In this document: positions 25,672 to 34,687 of the stretch, piece by piece
Layout: every line of letters begins with the position of its first letter
Position numbering within the stretch: position 1 is the stretch's first letter
Assembly (NCBI RefSeq): GCF_000380245.2
Contig: NZ_HG428741.1
Span: 1,109,050 to 1,173,049, forward strand
DNA: 64,000 nucleotides
DNA from: Bacillus massiliigorillae
GTDB lineage: Bacteria; Bacillota; Bacilli; Bacillales; DSM-1321
Reading direction: 5' to 3'
The notes under the pieces: model-generated
Database searches by the model: none
Seen by the model: only the letters and a program-made list of their open reading frames with translations
What the model was told of the DNA's origin: nothing
Made by a program: the position numbers and the translations under genes

Positions 25672-27172
25672 ATGAATTTAGACTATGTTTTACAGAACCA
25701 TGCTCATATGAATCCTGAAAAGAATGCAATTGGTTGGGAAACTAGCGTTTTAAGTTATCAGGAACTAAATGCAAAAATACAGAGACTTGCTAATCAATTT
25801 TCTTTAAATGGGATTGAACCGAGAGACAGAGTAGCAATAATATTAAATAATTGTCCCGAATTTATTATTAGCTATTATGCATGTATGCGAGTTGGAGCTA
25901 TTTCTGTTCCAATAAATCCGACTCTTACTTACAGGGAGTTAGCAATTATTTTAAATGACTGTTCTCCGAAAATCATTATTACAAATGAAACTGTAATCGA
26001 AACGTTGAAAAAAATTGAAATAGAGAAAGACCCTCTATATTTAAATGTGCACTCTCAAGTGTTTAGTGAACTTCTTCATAATGGATCGATATCAAGCATT
26101 GATAACACAGTAGTGGTAGAAGAAACCTCTATTATTTATACATCTGGAACAACAGGTTTACCAAAAGGTGCCGTTTTAACACATCATAATCTATTTCATA
26201 ATGCGAAAACATTTGCTGAAGCTCTTGAGATGAGTAATCAAGAAAAAACATTGATTGTTTCTCCATTATTTCATACTGCCGCACAAACTTGCTGCTTAAA
26301 TGCAACTATTTATAGTGGTGGATATAGTCACCTTCTCCCAAGATGGACCTCAAGTACACAAACTTTACGTACCATGGAAGACAAGGAAATCAGTTTCTTT
26401 TTTGGACCTCCAACAATGTACACGTATTTATTAAATGATCCTAATAATAAAAACTACAATTTAAACTTAAGAATTGCATTTTGTGGTTCAGCACCATTGC
26501 CTGAAAAGATTTTTAATAAATGGTATGAGACATTTGGCTTTGAAATTATTGAAGGATACGGGTTGTCAGAGACTTCTCCTGTGGTTACGATTAATCCGCT
26601 AAAGGGAAGAAAAAAATCAGGAAGTATTGGAATACCAATACAAGATGTAAAAGTGAAAATAGTGAATGAATTAATGCAAGAAGTTTCTAAAGAAGTGCCT
26701 GGTGAGTTAATTGTTCAAGGACCAAATGTTATGAAAGGGTATTGGAAGCGTCCAAAAGAAAATAAGCAAGCATTTGTAGATGGTTGGTTTAAAACCGGTG
26801 ATATTGCTAAGAAAGACAGCGATGGATATTTCTACATAGTGGATCGGAAAAAAGATTTAATTATTCGTTCAGGTTTTAATATTTACCCTAGAGAAGTAGA
26901 GGAAGTGTTGTATCAGCATTCTTCTGTTCTAGAAGTTGCAGTAATAGGTTATCCGGATGCTGATAAGGGTGAATTAGTTAAGGCAATTATTACTCTAAAG
27001 CAGGATTATCAATTAAATCTTGAGGAGGAATTGAAAGAATATTGTATAGGGAAATTAGCTACTTATAAGATTCCTCAAAAAAATAGAAATTGTGAAAGAA
27101 TTGCCTAAAACAAGTTCAGGGAAAATTGTTAAAACAAAATTACGTGAATTATATTCAGAAAATCCAATTTAA
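25672..27172 (+). pseudogene. AMP-dependent acyl-CoA synthetase, frameshifted near its 3' end
   Basis: The first 478 codons read as an acyl-adenylating ligase: IYTSGTTGLPKGAVLTH (P-loop-like), EGYGLSETSPV, GWFKTGDIAKKD and DRKKDLIIRSGFNIYPREVEE. The frame is then lost in a run of seven A (27077-27083) and stops at 27108. Removing one A restores ...ELPKTSSGKIVKTKLREL up to a stop at 27172, which includes the SGK lysine needed for adenylation. Either this is a homopolymer sequencing error or the gene is inactive or slippage-dependent. An intact protein would activate the acid that feeds the beta-oxidation genes upstream. Confidence 0.85.
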
Positions 27173-27175
27173 AGA

Positions 27176-27214
27176 AAATGTGAACAGTGCTACGTGCTGT
27201 TCACATTTTTTGTT
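27176..27214 (+). terminator. Terminator of the acyl-CoA operon
   Basis: AAATGTGAACAG (27176-27187) pairs perfectly with CTGTTCACATTT (27197-27208) and a run of T follows. Confidence 0.9.
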
Positions 27215-27298
27215 CGGAACAGTACAGTCCATGAGACTGGGCTATTATGCGGATTAAATTGAGGTAAAATGGTGCTCACTGTATTTGAGGTAGGTAAA

Positions 27299-27333
27299 AA
27301 CAACCCAATTTTATTAAAATTGGGTTGTTTTTA
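27299..27333 (+). terminator. Second terminator before the sigma-54 promoter
   Basis: AACAACCCAATTTT (27299-27312) pairs perfectly with AAAATTGGGTTGTT (27316-27329), followed by T. Together with the one at 27176 it insulates the next operon. Confidence 0.85.
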
Positions 27334-27334
27334 C

Positions 27335-27350
27335 ACACAATGAATTGTGT
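27335..27350 (+). promoter_or_regulatory. Palindrome upstream of the second sigma-54 promoter (possible enhancer site)
   Basis: ACACAAT-GA-ATTGTGT is an inverted repeat with 7-base arms, about 82 bases before the -24 element, a normal distance for an enhancer-binding protein. A further CGATTATT/AATAATCG pair lies between it and the promoter. AcoR is the natural candidate. Confidence 0.5.
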
Positions 27351-27421
27351 ATGAAATTGTAAAATGTCGCAAAAAAGCGATTATTGTTAAGTTGTTATGA
27401 ATAATAATCGTTATTATAGTT

Positions 27422-27440
27422 TTGGCACGCTTATTGCATT
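27422..27440 (+). promoter_or_regulatory. Sigma-54 (-24/-12) promoter of the aco-containing operon
   Basis: TTGGCACGCTTATTGCAT matches the consensus TGGCACG-N4-TTGCW at every fixed base, with GG at 27424-27425 and GC at 27436-27437. It lies about 155 bases before the first start codon. Confidence 0.9.
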
Positions 27441-27496
27441 AAATTAAAGTGAATTTGTAATTTAATAGTTTCGGGATAAGTAACGTTTTCGATTTG

Positions 27497-27510
27497 TGAA
27501 TGCGCTTTCA
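27497..27510 (+). promoter_or_regulatory. cre-like CcpA site in the leader
   Basis: TGAATGCGCTTTCA agrees with the cre pattern TGNAANCGNTNNCA at all but one fixed position. Being downstream of the sigma-54 start it could act as a roadblock, giving catabolite repression as known for aco genes in Bacillus. Confidence 0.5.
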
Positions 27511-27593
27511 ACACTTCTTGTGAACAATAACTTTTCCCCTGATAATTCGCATTTTAGAAATTAAAAAGTTGTCCAATTTAAGGAGGTCAATTT

Positions 27594-28766
27594 ATGAATG
27601 AATTAGCTTTTTTTAAAAACCCTACCCAAATAACTTACGGTCTTGGCGCAATTAATCAATTAAGACCTATTATTGAACAGCAAGACTTTAAGAGTGCACT
27701 GATTATAACGGATCGAGGAATTATTCAAACAGGGCTTGTCGAGCAAATTATTAGTCAGTTAGACAATATTCAATATGCAGTATTTGGCGAAACAAAACCA
27801 AATCCAACCGTGACCAATTGTAATGAAGCTGTTAAGACTTTAAGTGAAATAAAGGCAGATGTGGTTGTTGCTATGGGAGGAGGTAGCTCAATAGATGTAG
27901 CTAAAGCAGTTTGTCTATTGGCTACAAATGAAGGGGCGATTCAAGATTATGAGGGTATTGATACATGTTCTAATGATTTGTTGCCACTTATAGCAATTCC
28001 AACTACAGCAGGTACTGCAAGTGAAGTTACTACATTTGCTGTTATTACTGATGAAGAACGGCAAAATAAATTTACGATTGGGGGAATACGATTAGCTCCC
28101 AAATGGGCATTAGTAGATCCGTTAGTTACACAAACCCTGCCTCCACATATAACAGCTGCAACCGGCTTAGATGCCTTAGTACATGCAATTGAATCTTATA
28201 CATCCAAATTAGCAAATCCAATTTCTAAAGCACTTGCGAGAGAGGCAATCCGAAGAATTAGTGCAAACCTTCGCCAAGCTGTATACAACGGTGACAATAT
28301 AGTGGCAAGAGATAATATGCTTATGGGCAGCCTTTTAGCAGGTCTTGCATTCAACAATACTAGATTAGGAAATTGTCATGCATTAAGTCATCCGGTAAGT
28401 GCAATTTATGATGTTCCTCATGGTGTAGCTAATTCTATTTTGATTCCGCATATTATGGAATTTAATATGTTAGCAGTTCCGGAACTATTTAGTGATATTG
28501 CTGTGGATATGGGAGAAAATCTAACGGGTTTGACATTAATGGGGCGTGCACAAGCTGCTGTAAATGCAGTTAAGACTTTATCAAAAGATATTAATATACC
28601 TAGTGATTTTTCACATTATCATGTGGATGAAAGCCAATTGGATCGTATGACAGTGGATGCTTTAGCAAGTGGAAATATAGCTGTGAATCCAAGGAAAACA
28701 TCTTATCAAGATGTTGTTGAATTATATAAAAAAACAATGGGCGGTGTGAAAAGTGAAATTATTTGA
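27594..28766 (+). CDS. Iron-containing (group III) alcohol dehydrogenase
   Basis: A 390-residue enzyme with the nucleotide-binding GGGSSID (residues 95-101) and all four metal ligands: Asp193, His197 (GLDALVHAIE), His262 (NCHALSHP) and His276 (VPHGVAN). It oxidises or reduces an alcohol/aldehyde with NAD(P). GGAGG lies before the ATG. It is the first gene after the sigma-54 promoter, and the next gene overlaps its end by 14 bases. Family members include 1,3-propanediol, 4-hydroxybutyrate and lactaldehyde dehydrogenases; the substrate is not decided by sequence. Confidence 0.9.
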   Translation: MNELAFFKNPTQITYGLGAINQLRPIIEQQDFKSALIITDRGIIQTGLVEQIISQLDNIQYAVFGETKPNPTVTNCNEAVKTLSEIKADVVVAMGGGSSIDVAKAVCLLATNEGAIQDYEGIDTCSNDLLPLIAIPTTAGTASEVTTFAVITDEERQNKFTIGGIRLAPKWALVDPLVTQTLPPHITAATGLDALVHAIESYTSKLANPISKALAREAIRRISANLRQAVYNGDNIVARDNMLMGSLLAGLAFNNTRLGNCHALSHPVSAIYDVPHGVANSILIPHIMEFNMLAVPELFSDIAVDMGENLTGLTLMGRAQAAVNAVKTLSKDINIPSDFSHYHVDESQLDRMTVDALASGNIAVNPRKTSYQDVVELYKKTMGGVKSEII

Positions 28767-29511
28767 TTTAAGCGGAAAGACGGCATTAGTAACTGGTGGA
28801 GGCCGGGGAATTGGACGGTCAATTGCATTAGCGCTCGCGGAAGCGGGGGCGAATGTTGCGATAACCAGCAGAACAGAATCTGAGCTACAGAGTGTAACTA
28901 ATGAAATATCGACATTTTCCAGAAAGGCGTACTATTCTACTGTTGATGTCCGTAATAAAGAAGCGATTCATTCATTTGTTGAAGAAGTCGTAGAACAAGA
29001 AGGGAAAATCGATATTCTTGTGAATGGAGCAGGGACAAATAAAAGAATACCTTTTTTAGAATTATCGGAGGAAGACTGGAATCTTGTAATGGATATTAAC
29101 TTGAAAAGCGTGCTGTTTGCTTCTCAAGCTGTAATCCCATATATGCAAAAGCAAAAGAATGGGAAAATCATTAACATTGCTTCACTAACAAGTGAAATTG
29201 GTTTTAATAATATGGCTGTGTACGGAGCGAGCAAAGGAGGGGTGTCACAGCTTACAAAGGCGTTAGCGGTTGAGTTTGCGAATGATGGCATTTTAACAAA
29301 TGCGATTGGACCTGGTTATTTCAAAACGGAAATGACAAAAGTTTTATTTGAGAATCAAGACAAAGTTGAATGGATGAAATCGCGTATTCCCTTGAAGAGA
29401 ACGGGTAATGTGGAAGACTTACAGGGGACAGCGGTATTTTTAGCATCAAATGCCTCGAATTATTTAACAGGTCAAACTATATATGTTGATGGCGGTTGGT
29501 TGATTTCATAA
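28753..29511 (+). CDS. SDR-family oxidoreductase (gluconate 5-dehydrogenase-like)
   Basis: A 252-residue SDR: TGGGRGIG (residues 14-21), SR at 39-40 after beta-2, which suggests NADP, NGAG (91-94) in place of NNAG, and catalytic Ser144, Tyr157 and Lys161. It resembles gluconate 5-dehydrogenase and 3-oxoacyl reductase-like SDRs. The GTG start at 28753 lies inside the end of the iron alcohol dehydrogenase gene, so translation is probably coupled. The pair may interconvert a hydroxy and a keto form of the imported substrate. Confidence 0.85.
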   Translation: MKLFDLSGKTALVTGGGRGIGRSIALALAEAGANVAITSRTESELQSVTNEISTFSRKAYYSTVDVRNKEAIHSFVEEVVEQEGKIDILVNGAGTNKRIPFLELSEEDWNLVMDINLKSVLFASQAVIPYMQKQKNGKIINIASLTSEIGFNNMAVYGASKGGVSQLTKALAVEFANDGILTNAIGPGYFKTEMTKVLFENQDKVEWMKSRIPLKRTGNVEDLQGTAVFLASNASNYLTGQTIYVDGGWLIS

Positions 29512-29535
29512 TTTTCTAGTGAAAGAGGAATTAAA

Positions 29536-30762
29536 ATGAAAAAATTATTTTCCCTTATGATGGTTGGACTACTTCTTATATTAAGTGCTTGTGGATCAGA
29601 TGGAGCTAGTAGTGATGGAAAATCGGATTCATTGAAAATTGGAGCTTTATATCCTTTATCTGGTGATTTAGCACTGTTGGGTGAAGAAAGCTACCGTGGC
29701 GTAGAGTTAGCTGTTGAAGAATTTAATAAAAACGGCGGTGTTGAAGGGAAGAAGGTTAAGTTAGTTAAAGCAGATGCAACTGATGCAGATGCTGGACAAG
29801 CTGAGGCAAACCGTTTAGTCAACCAAGAAAAAATTAAAGCAATTGTAGGTTCCTATTCGAGTTCAATTGCGTTCGCTGCTAGTGAGGTAACAGAAAGAAA
29901 TGGTGTTTTATATTGGGAACTAGGAGCCGTTTCTGATTCTATTACTGATCGGAAGTATCAATATGTATTACGAACTAATCCACCGGCATCATATTTCTCT
30001 AAGGTAAACATTGATTTTATTAAAGAAGTGGCAGCTGTAAAACTTGGTAAAAAATTGAACGATGTGAAAGTTGCAATCACACATGAAGACTCTGCTTATG
30101 GAACAACTATTGCTGAAGAAGCAAAGAAACTGGCTAAAAAGGAAGGAATCAATATTGTAACAACACAAGGCTATAGTTCTGGTTCAAATGATTTAAGCTC
30201 AGTTGTATTGAATCTTAAGAAAGCTCAGCCGGATGTATTGATTGCTGTATCTTATTTAAATGATGCGATTCTTTTAGCAAGACAAAGTGAAGAGCTGGGT
30301 TTTAAAGTACCTGTATTTATCGGAAATGGTGGTGGCCATACGATGACAGATTTTAAAGACGCTGTTGGTGATTTGGCAAATGGAGTTTTTGATGTGGATT
30401 TCCCTCAATACAAAATTAATAGGGAATATACACCTGGAATGGACCACTTTTTAGAACTTTATAAAGATAAGTATGGAAAGGACCCACGCTCGGGTCATTC
30501 ATTATCCAATTATATGGGCATGAAAGTTGTGCTTGATGTTTTATCAGAAGTAGGTGAAGTAGACCCTGACAAATTGAAGGAAGCTGCTTTGAAATATAGT
30601 GCTGAAGCTGGATCTACACCAACTGGATGGGGTGTAGAATACGATTCGAAAAATGGTCAGAACAAAAAAGGTCAGCCTTATATGCATCAATGGATTAAAG
30701 GTGAACTAGTAACGGTGTGGCCAGAAAATGTTTCTGTTGAAGAACCTGTCATCAATAAATAA
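29536..30762 (+). CDS. Liv-type ABC transporter substrate-binding lipoprotein 2
   Basis: A 408-residue lipoprotein with lipobox LSAC and mature start IGALYPLSGDLALLGEES. Large blocks are identical to binding protein 1 (22548-23777), for example IGNGGGHTMTDFKDAVG and the region around YSSGSNDLSSVVLNLKKAQP. It lies just upstream of a third paralogue and LivHMGF. The shared pocket-region blocks suggest binding proteins 1 and 2 recognise the same or very similar ligands. Confidence 0.9.
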   Translation: MKKLFSLMMVGLLLILSACGSDGASSDGKSDSLKIGALYPLSGDLALLGEESYRGVELAVEEFNKNGGVEGKKVKLVKADATDADAGQAEANRLVNQEKIKAIVGSYSSSIAFAASEVTERNGVLYWELGAVSDSITDRKYQYVLRTNPPASYFSKVNIDFIKEVAAVKLGKKLNDVKVAITHEDSAYGTTIAEEAKKLAKKEGINIVTTQGYSSGSNDLSSVVLNLKKAQPDVLIAVSYLNDAILLARQSEELGFKVPVFIGNGGGHTMTDFKDAVGDLANGVFDVDFPQYKINREYTPGMDHFLELYKDKYGKDPRSGHSLSNYMGMKVVLDVLSEVGEVDPDKLKEAALKYSAEAGSTPTGWGVEYDSKNGQNKKGQPYMHQWIKGELVTVWPENVSVEEPVINK

Positions 30763-30804
30763 AACGATTCTTGAAATGTTATTGTTGATGTTTGGAGGGT
30801 GAAA

Positions 30805-32037
30805 ATGAAAAGAGTTTTTATTCTAATAGTACTAAGTTTTCTTTTATTACTAACGGCATGTAGCGAATCAGATAAAGTTAGTGGAAATGACAAAGCATCT
30901 GACACATTAAAAATAGGTGCGTTGTTTCCTTTAACAGGTAATTTAGCGTTGCTCGGTGAAGAAAGTTATCGAGGTGTTGAACTTGCAATCGAACAAATAA
31001 ATAAAAAGGGCGGGGTAGCAGGAGGTAAAAAGATTGAACTAGTTAAAGGAGATGCTCCTGATGCAGATGCTGCACAATCAGAGGCTAATCGATTAATCAA
31101 TAGAGAGAACGTACAAACTATTGTTGGATCTTACTCATCAGGTATTGCTCATGCAGCTAGTGAAATGACTGAAAGGAATGGTGTCTTGTTTTGGGAATAT
31201 GGTGCCGTTGCCGATTCTATTACAGAGCGAGGATATAAATATGTGCTAAGAACAAATCCTCCCGCCTCTTATTTATCGAAAACTCACATCGATTTTATTA
31301 AAAATTATGTGGCTGAAAATATTGGGAAAGATTTAGGGAATCTAAAAGTAGCAATTGCACATGAGGATTCATCTTATGGAACGACTATTGCGGACGAGGC
31401 TGTAAAGCTTGCTAAAAAAGAAGGAATTAAAATTGTTTCAACTCAACCATATGCTGCTGCATCAAATGATTTAAGCTCAGTTGTTTTGAACATAAAGAAA
31501 TCTAAACCAGATGTATTGATCGTTGTCTCTTATCTAAATGATGCAATTTTATTTCACAGACAGTGTAAAGAATTAGGTTTAGACGTTCCGGTTGTGATTG
31601 GTTCTGGTGGTGGTCATGATATGGCTGGTTTTATAGAAGGAGTTGGTGATATAGGAGATGGCATTTTTAATGTGGCATTTCCACAATACGAGATTAATCA
31701 TGAATATACACCTGGAATAGAAGAATTTATAGAACTTTATAAAGCAAAATATGGTGAGGGACCTCGGTCAGGTCATTCGCTTGTTCATTATATGGGAACT
31801 AATGTCCTTCTTGATTTAATCGATGAAGTTGGAGAAATTAATCCTGATAAATTACGTGATGTAGCAAATGATTACAAAATTGAACCAGGGAAAACTGTAA
31901 CTGGATGGGGTATTCAGTTTGATCCGGAAACAGGTCAAAACCTTCTAAGTCGACCATATGTACATCAATGGGTGGATGGAAAGCTTTATGCTGTTTGGCC
32001 AGAAAGTGTTTCAGTAAGAGAGCCAATCATAAAATAA
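30805..32037 (+). CDS. Liv-type ABC transporter substrate-binding lipoprotein 3
   Basis: A 410-residue lipoprotein with lipobox LTAC, same fold and motifs as the other two (IGALFPLTGNLALLGEE, TNPPASYLSK), but clearly more diverged: YLNDAILFHRQCKELGLDVPVVIGSGGGHDM replaces the LARQ...IGNGGGHTM block. That change near the ligand cleft suggests different specificity. I start at ATG 30805 (TTGGAGGG five bases away), not GTG 30799. It directly precedes livH. Confidence 0.9.
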   Translation: MKRVFILIVLSFLLLLTACSESDKVSGNDKASDTLKIGALFPLTGNLALLGEESYRGVELAIEQINKKGGVAGGKKIELVKGDAPDADAAQSEANRLINRENVQTIVGSYSSGIAHAASEMTERNGVLFWEYGAVADSITERGYKYVLRTNPPASYLSKTHIDFIKNYVAENIGKDLGNLKVAIAHEDSSYGTTIADEAVKLAKKEGIKIVSTQPYAAASNDLSSVVLNIKKSKPDVLIVVSYLNDAILFHRQCKELGLDVPVVIGSGGGHDMAGFIEGVGDIGDGIFNVAFPQYEINHEYTPGIEEFIELYKAKYGEGPRSGHSLVHYMGTNVLLDLIDEVGEINPDKLRDVANDYKIEPGKTVTGWGIQFDPETGQNLLSRPYVHQWVDGKLYAVWPESVSVREPIIK

Positions 32038-32094
32038 TAAGTTTTAAGAGGGCTTTCTTCTTCTAGAATGAAAAAGAAAATCGAGGTGAATTAA

Positions 32095-32973
32095 ATGACA
32101 ATAGTACAAACGCTCATTTCAGGTTTATTACTTGGTGGAATTTATTCTCTTATCAGTATGGGACTAAATTTAATTCTTGGAGTTGTCCGAATCGTTAATT
32201 TTGCCCATGGGGAGTTTTTAATGATTGCTATGTATATCAGTTTTCTATTCTATTCAACTATGGGCCTAGATCCTTATATTTCTGCAATTCTCGTTATAGC
32301 TTGTTTATTCTTAATCGGAGTAATTACACAAAGATTTATGATTCAGCCAATACTTGATACACCACCTACTACTAAAATCTTTGCCACGTTGGGATTATCA
32401 ATTGCATTGCAAAACCTTGCATTAATGACGATGGGTGCTAATCATATGTCGGTACGTACTAGCTACCAATCTGCAGTTTTTCATATCGGTGAGATTGCAA
32501 TTAGTATTCCAAGATTAATTGCTTTTGTTGTTGCTATTTCTGTAGCAGCACTATTATACCTATTCTTGCAAAAAACGTTCACTGGCAAGGCAATTCGGGC
32601 TGTTGCAATGCAACGACAAGCTGCACATCTAATGGGGATTAATGTGAAAAAAATCTATTTGCTTGCATTTGGAATTGGTGTTGGACTAGTAGGCTTAGCT
32701 GGGTCAATGCTCATGCCTATCTACTCTGTATATCCAACTCTAGGCACAACCTTTGTTCTGATAGCTTTTGTTGTCGTTGTTCTTGGAGGAATGGGTAGTA
32801 TGTTTGGTGCCTTCTTTGGTGGTTTAATGATTGGATTAGTTGAAGCATTATCAGGCGTTCTATTGGACACAGGGCTTAAAGAGGCAGTCTACTTTGCCAT
32901 ATTTATTTTAGTACTATTATTACGTCCTTCTGGCATATTCGGCCTTGGTAAGGGTGCAGAGGAGGTTGGTTGA
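32095..32973 (+). CDS. livH: Branched-chain amino-acid-type ABC permease LivH
   Basis: A 292-residue permease with about eight membrane segments and the LivH start GGIYSLISMGLNLILGVVRIVNFAHGEF, plus the EAA-like loop FTGKAIRAVAMQRQAAHLMGINV and VLGGMGSMFGAFFGGLMIG. It forms the channel with LivM. AGGTG lies before the ATG. Liv here means the HAAT family; the cargo need not be an amino acid given the catabolic neighbours. Confidence 0.92.
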   Translation: MTIVQTLISGLLLGGIYSLISMGLNLILGVVRIVNFAHGEFLMIAMYISFLFYSTMGLDPYISAILVIACLFLIGVITQRFMIQPILDTPPTTKIFATLGLSIALQNLALMTMGANHMSVRTSYQSAVFHIGEIAISIPRLIAFVVAISVAALLYLFLQKTFTGKAIRAVAMQRQAAHLMGINVKKIYLLAFGIGVGLVGLAGSMLMPIYSVYPTLGTTFVLIAFVVVVLGGMGSMFGAFFGGLMIGLVEALSGVLLDTGLKEAVYFAIFILVLLLRPSGIFGLGKGAEEVG

Positions 32974-32976
32974 TTA

Positions 32977-33993
32977 ATGATCAATATCAAAAATAATTCA
33001 TTTTTAATAGTGTTGGGAATACTTGCTTGTATTTTACCTTTAATAATTGATAGTAAGTTTTACCTAAATACCTTTATCTTAATCCTTCTTTTTGCAACAA
33101 TCGCAAGTGCTTGGAATATCCTTGGGGGATATGGGGGTCAATTATCCCTTGGACATACTATCTTTTTTGGAATAGGGGCCTATACTTCTTCTCTTTTATA
33201 TTTAAATGTTGGATTAAGCCCATGGATTGGAATATTTATTGCAGGAGCACTAGCGATAATCGTTGGAATTTTCATTGGTTGGCCAACTTTCCGATTAAAA
33301 GGCACATATTTTTCACTGGCGACGATTGCTTTTGCCGAGGTAATACGTCATCTCACTTTGTATTGGAGAGATTTAACAAATGGGTCAATGGGAATCAATA
33401 TTCGATTTGAACCAGGAGTGTCAAACCTAATTTTTCGTGAATATAGTTCCTACTATTATATAGCGCTTGCTTTGTTCCTAATTTCTCTTGCGATTGTGTA
33501 TTTTGTGGATCGTACTAGGGTTGGCTATTACTTAAAAGCCATTCGTGAAAATGAGGATAGTGCAGAAACATTAGGAATCAATGTAACGAAGTATAAAATG
33601 ATTGCGATGGCTTTAAGTGCTGGTTTGACAGGAGTTGCAGGTGTACTATATGCACAATTCATGCTTTTCTTTGAACCAGAATCAGTGTTTAATTTGAATT
33701 TTTCAATTGAAATTGCCTTGATTGCAATCGTTGGTGGGATGGGAACAATATATGGTCCGCTACTTGGAGCTGTGATTATTATTCCACTAAATGAAATCCT
33801 GAGATCTTCATTTCCTGCCTTTAGTGGAATGAACTATTTTCTATACGGTATCGCTTTAATCTTAATTGTTTCCTTTATGCCGAATGGACTATTACCATTG
33901 CTAAAGAAAATTCCTGAAAAGTTTAAAGGAAGAAAACGTTTAGATGTTAAAGGAGGGGAAGTTGTTGATTATTCAAGTAAAAGAAGTCGTTAA
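32977..33993 (+). CDS. livM: Branched-chain amino-acid-type ABC permease LivM
   Basis: A 338-residue permease partner of LivH, with about ten membrane segments, the GGYGGQLSLGHTIFFGIGAYTS motif, the coupling loop VGYYLKAIRENEDSAETLGINV and IVGGMGTIYGPLLGAV. It starts three bases after livH ends. Its 3' end overlaps the start of livG. Confidence 0.92.
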   Translation: MINIKNNSFLIVLGILACILPLIIDSKFYLNTFILILLFATIASAWNILGGYGGQLSLGHTIFFGIGAYTSSLLYLNVGLSPWIGIFIAGALAIIVGIFIGWPTFRLKGTYFSLATIAFAEVIRHLTLYWRDLTNGSMGINIRFEPGVSNLIFREYSSYYYIALALFLISLAIVYFVDRTRVGYYLKAIRENEDSAETLGINVTKYKMIAMALSAGLTGVAGVLYAQFMLFFEPESVFNLNFSIEIALIAIVGGMGTIYGPLLGAVIIIPLNEILRSSFPAFSGMNYFLYGIALILIVSFMPNGLLPLLKKIPEKFKGRKRLDVKGGEVVDYSSKRSR

Positions 33994-34687
33994 ACAATTT
34001 GGCGGTCTTAAAGCGGTTAATAACGTTAGTTTTGATGTTAAGCAAAATGAAATTCTTGGCATTATTGGACCGAATGGTGCGGGGAAAACCACCTTATTTA
34101 ACTTAATATCTGGTTCCCATCCCGTAACATCTGGCAAGATTGAATTCAACGGAGAAGAGATTACCAATAAGAAACCATATGTAATTTGTAAAAAAGGAAT
34201 TGGCCGAACTTATCAGGTTGTTAAACCATTCGGAGGTATATCTGTCATAGAAAATGTTATGGTAGGTGCTTTTAATAAAACAACCAGTACAAAGAAAGCG
34301 AGAGAATACGCTCTTGCCATTTTAGAAAAAGTTGGATTGAATCAAAAGAAGGATCAAGTAGGAAAAAGTCTAACTATTGCTGATAAAAAGCGATTGGAAG
34401 TAGCAAAAGCATTGGCAACACAGCCAAAACTGCTTTTACTTGATGAAGTAATGGCTGGTTTAAATCCAACAGAAATACAAGAAATTATACCCGTCATTAA
34501 GAGCATAAGAGACAGTGGCGTTACGATTATTATTATTGAGCATATTATGGAAGTTATAATGACAGTTTGTGATCGAATTGTAGTAATTCATCATGGTGAA
34601 AAAATAGCTGAAGGAACACCGAAGGAAATAGCAAACAATGAAGAGGTAATTAAAGCTTATTTTGGGGAGGCAGTGAGCAATGCTTAA
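33965..34687 (+). CDS. livG: ABC transporter ATPase LivG
   Basis: A 240-residue HAAT-family ATPase: Walker A GPNGAGKTT, a LivG-type signature (KSLTIADKKRLEVAKAL, where the usual LSxGQ is replaced by LTIADKK) and Walker B LLLLDEVMAGL. I choose TTG 33965 (or TTG 33962), because AGGAGG ends at 33956. The ATG at 33944 lies before that site and inside livM. The altered signature motif may lower ATPase activity on this subunit, leaving LivF as the canonical half. Confidence 0.88.
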   Translation: MIIQVKEVVKQFGGLKAVNNVSFDVKQNEILGIIGPNGAGKTTLFNLISGSHPVTSGKIEFNGEEITNKKPYVICKKGIGRTYQVVKPFGGISVIENVMVGAFNKTTSTKKAREYALAILEKVGLNQKKDQVGKSLTIADKKRLEVAKALATQPKLLLLDEVMAGLNPTEIQEIIPVIKSIRDSGVTIIIIEHIMEVIMTVCDRIVVIHHGEKIAEGTPKEIANNEEVIKAYFGEAVSNA

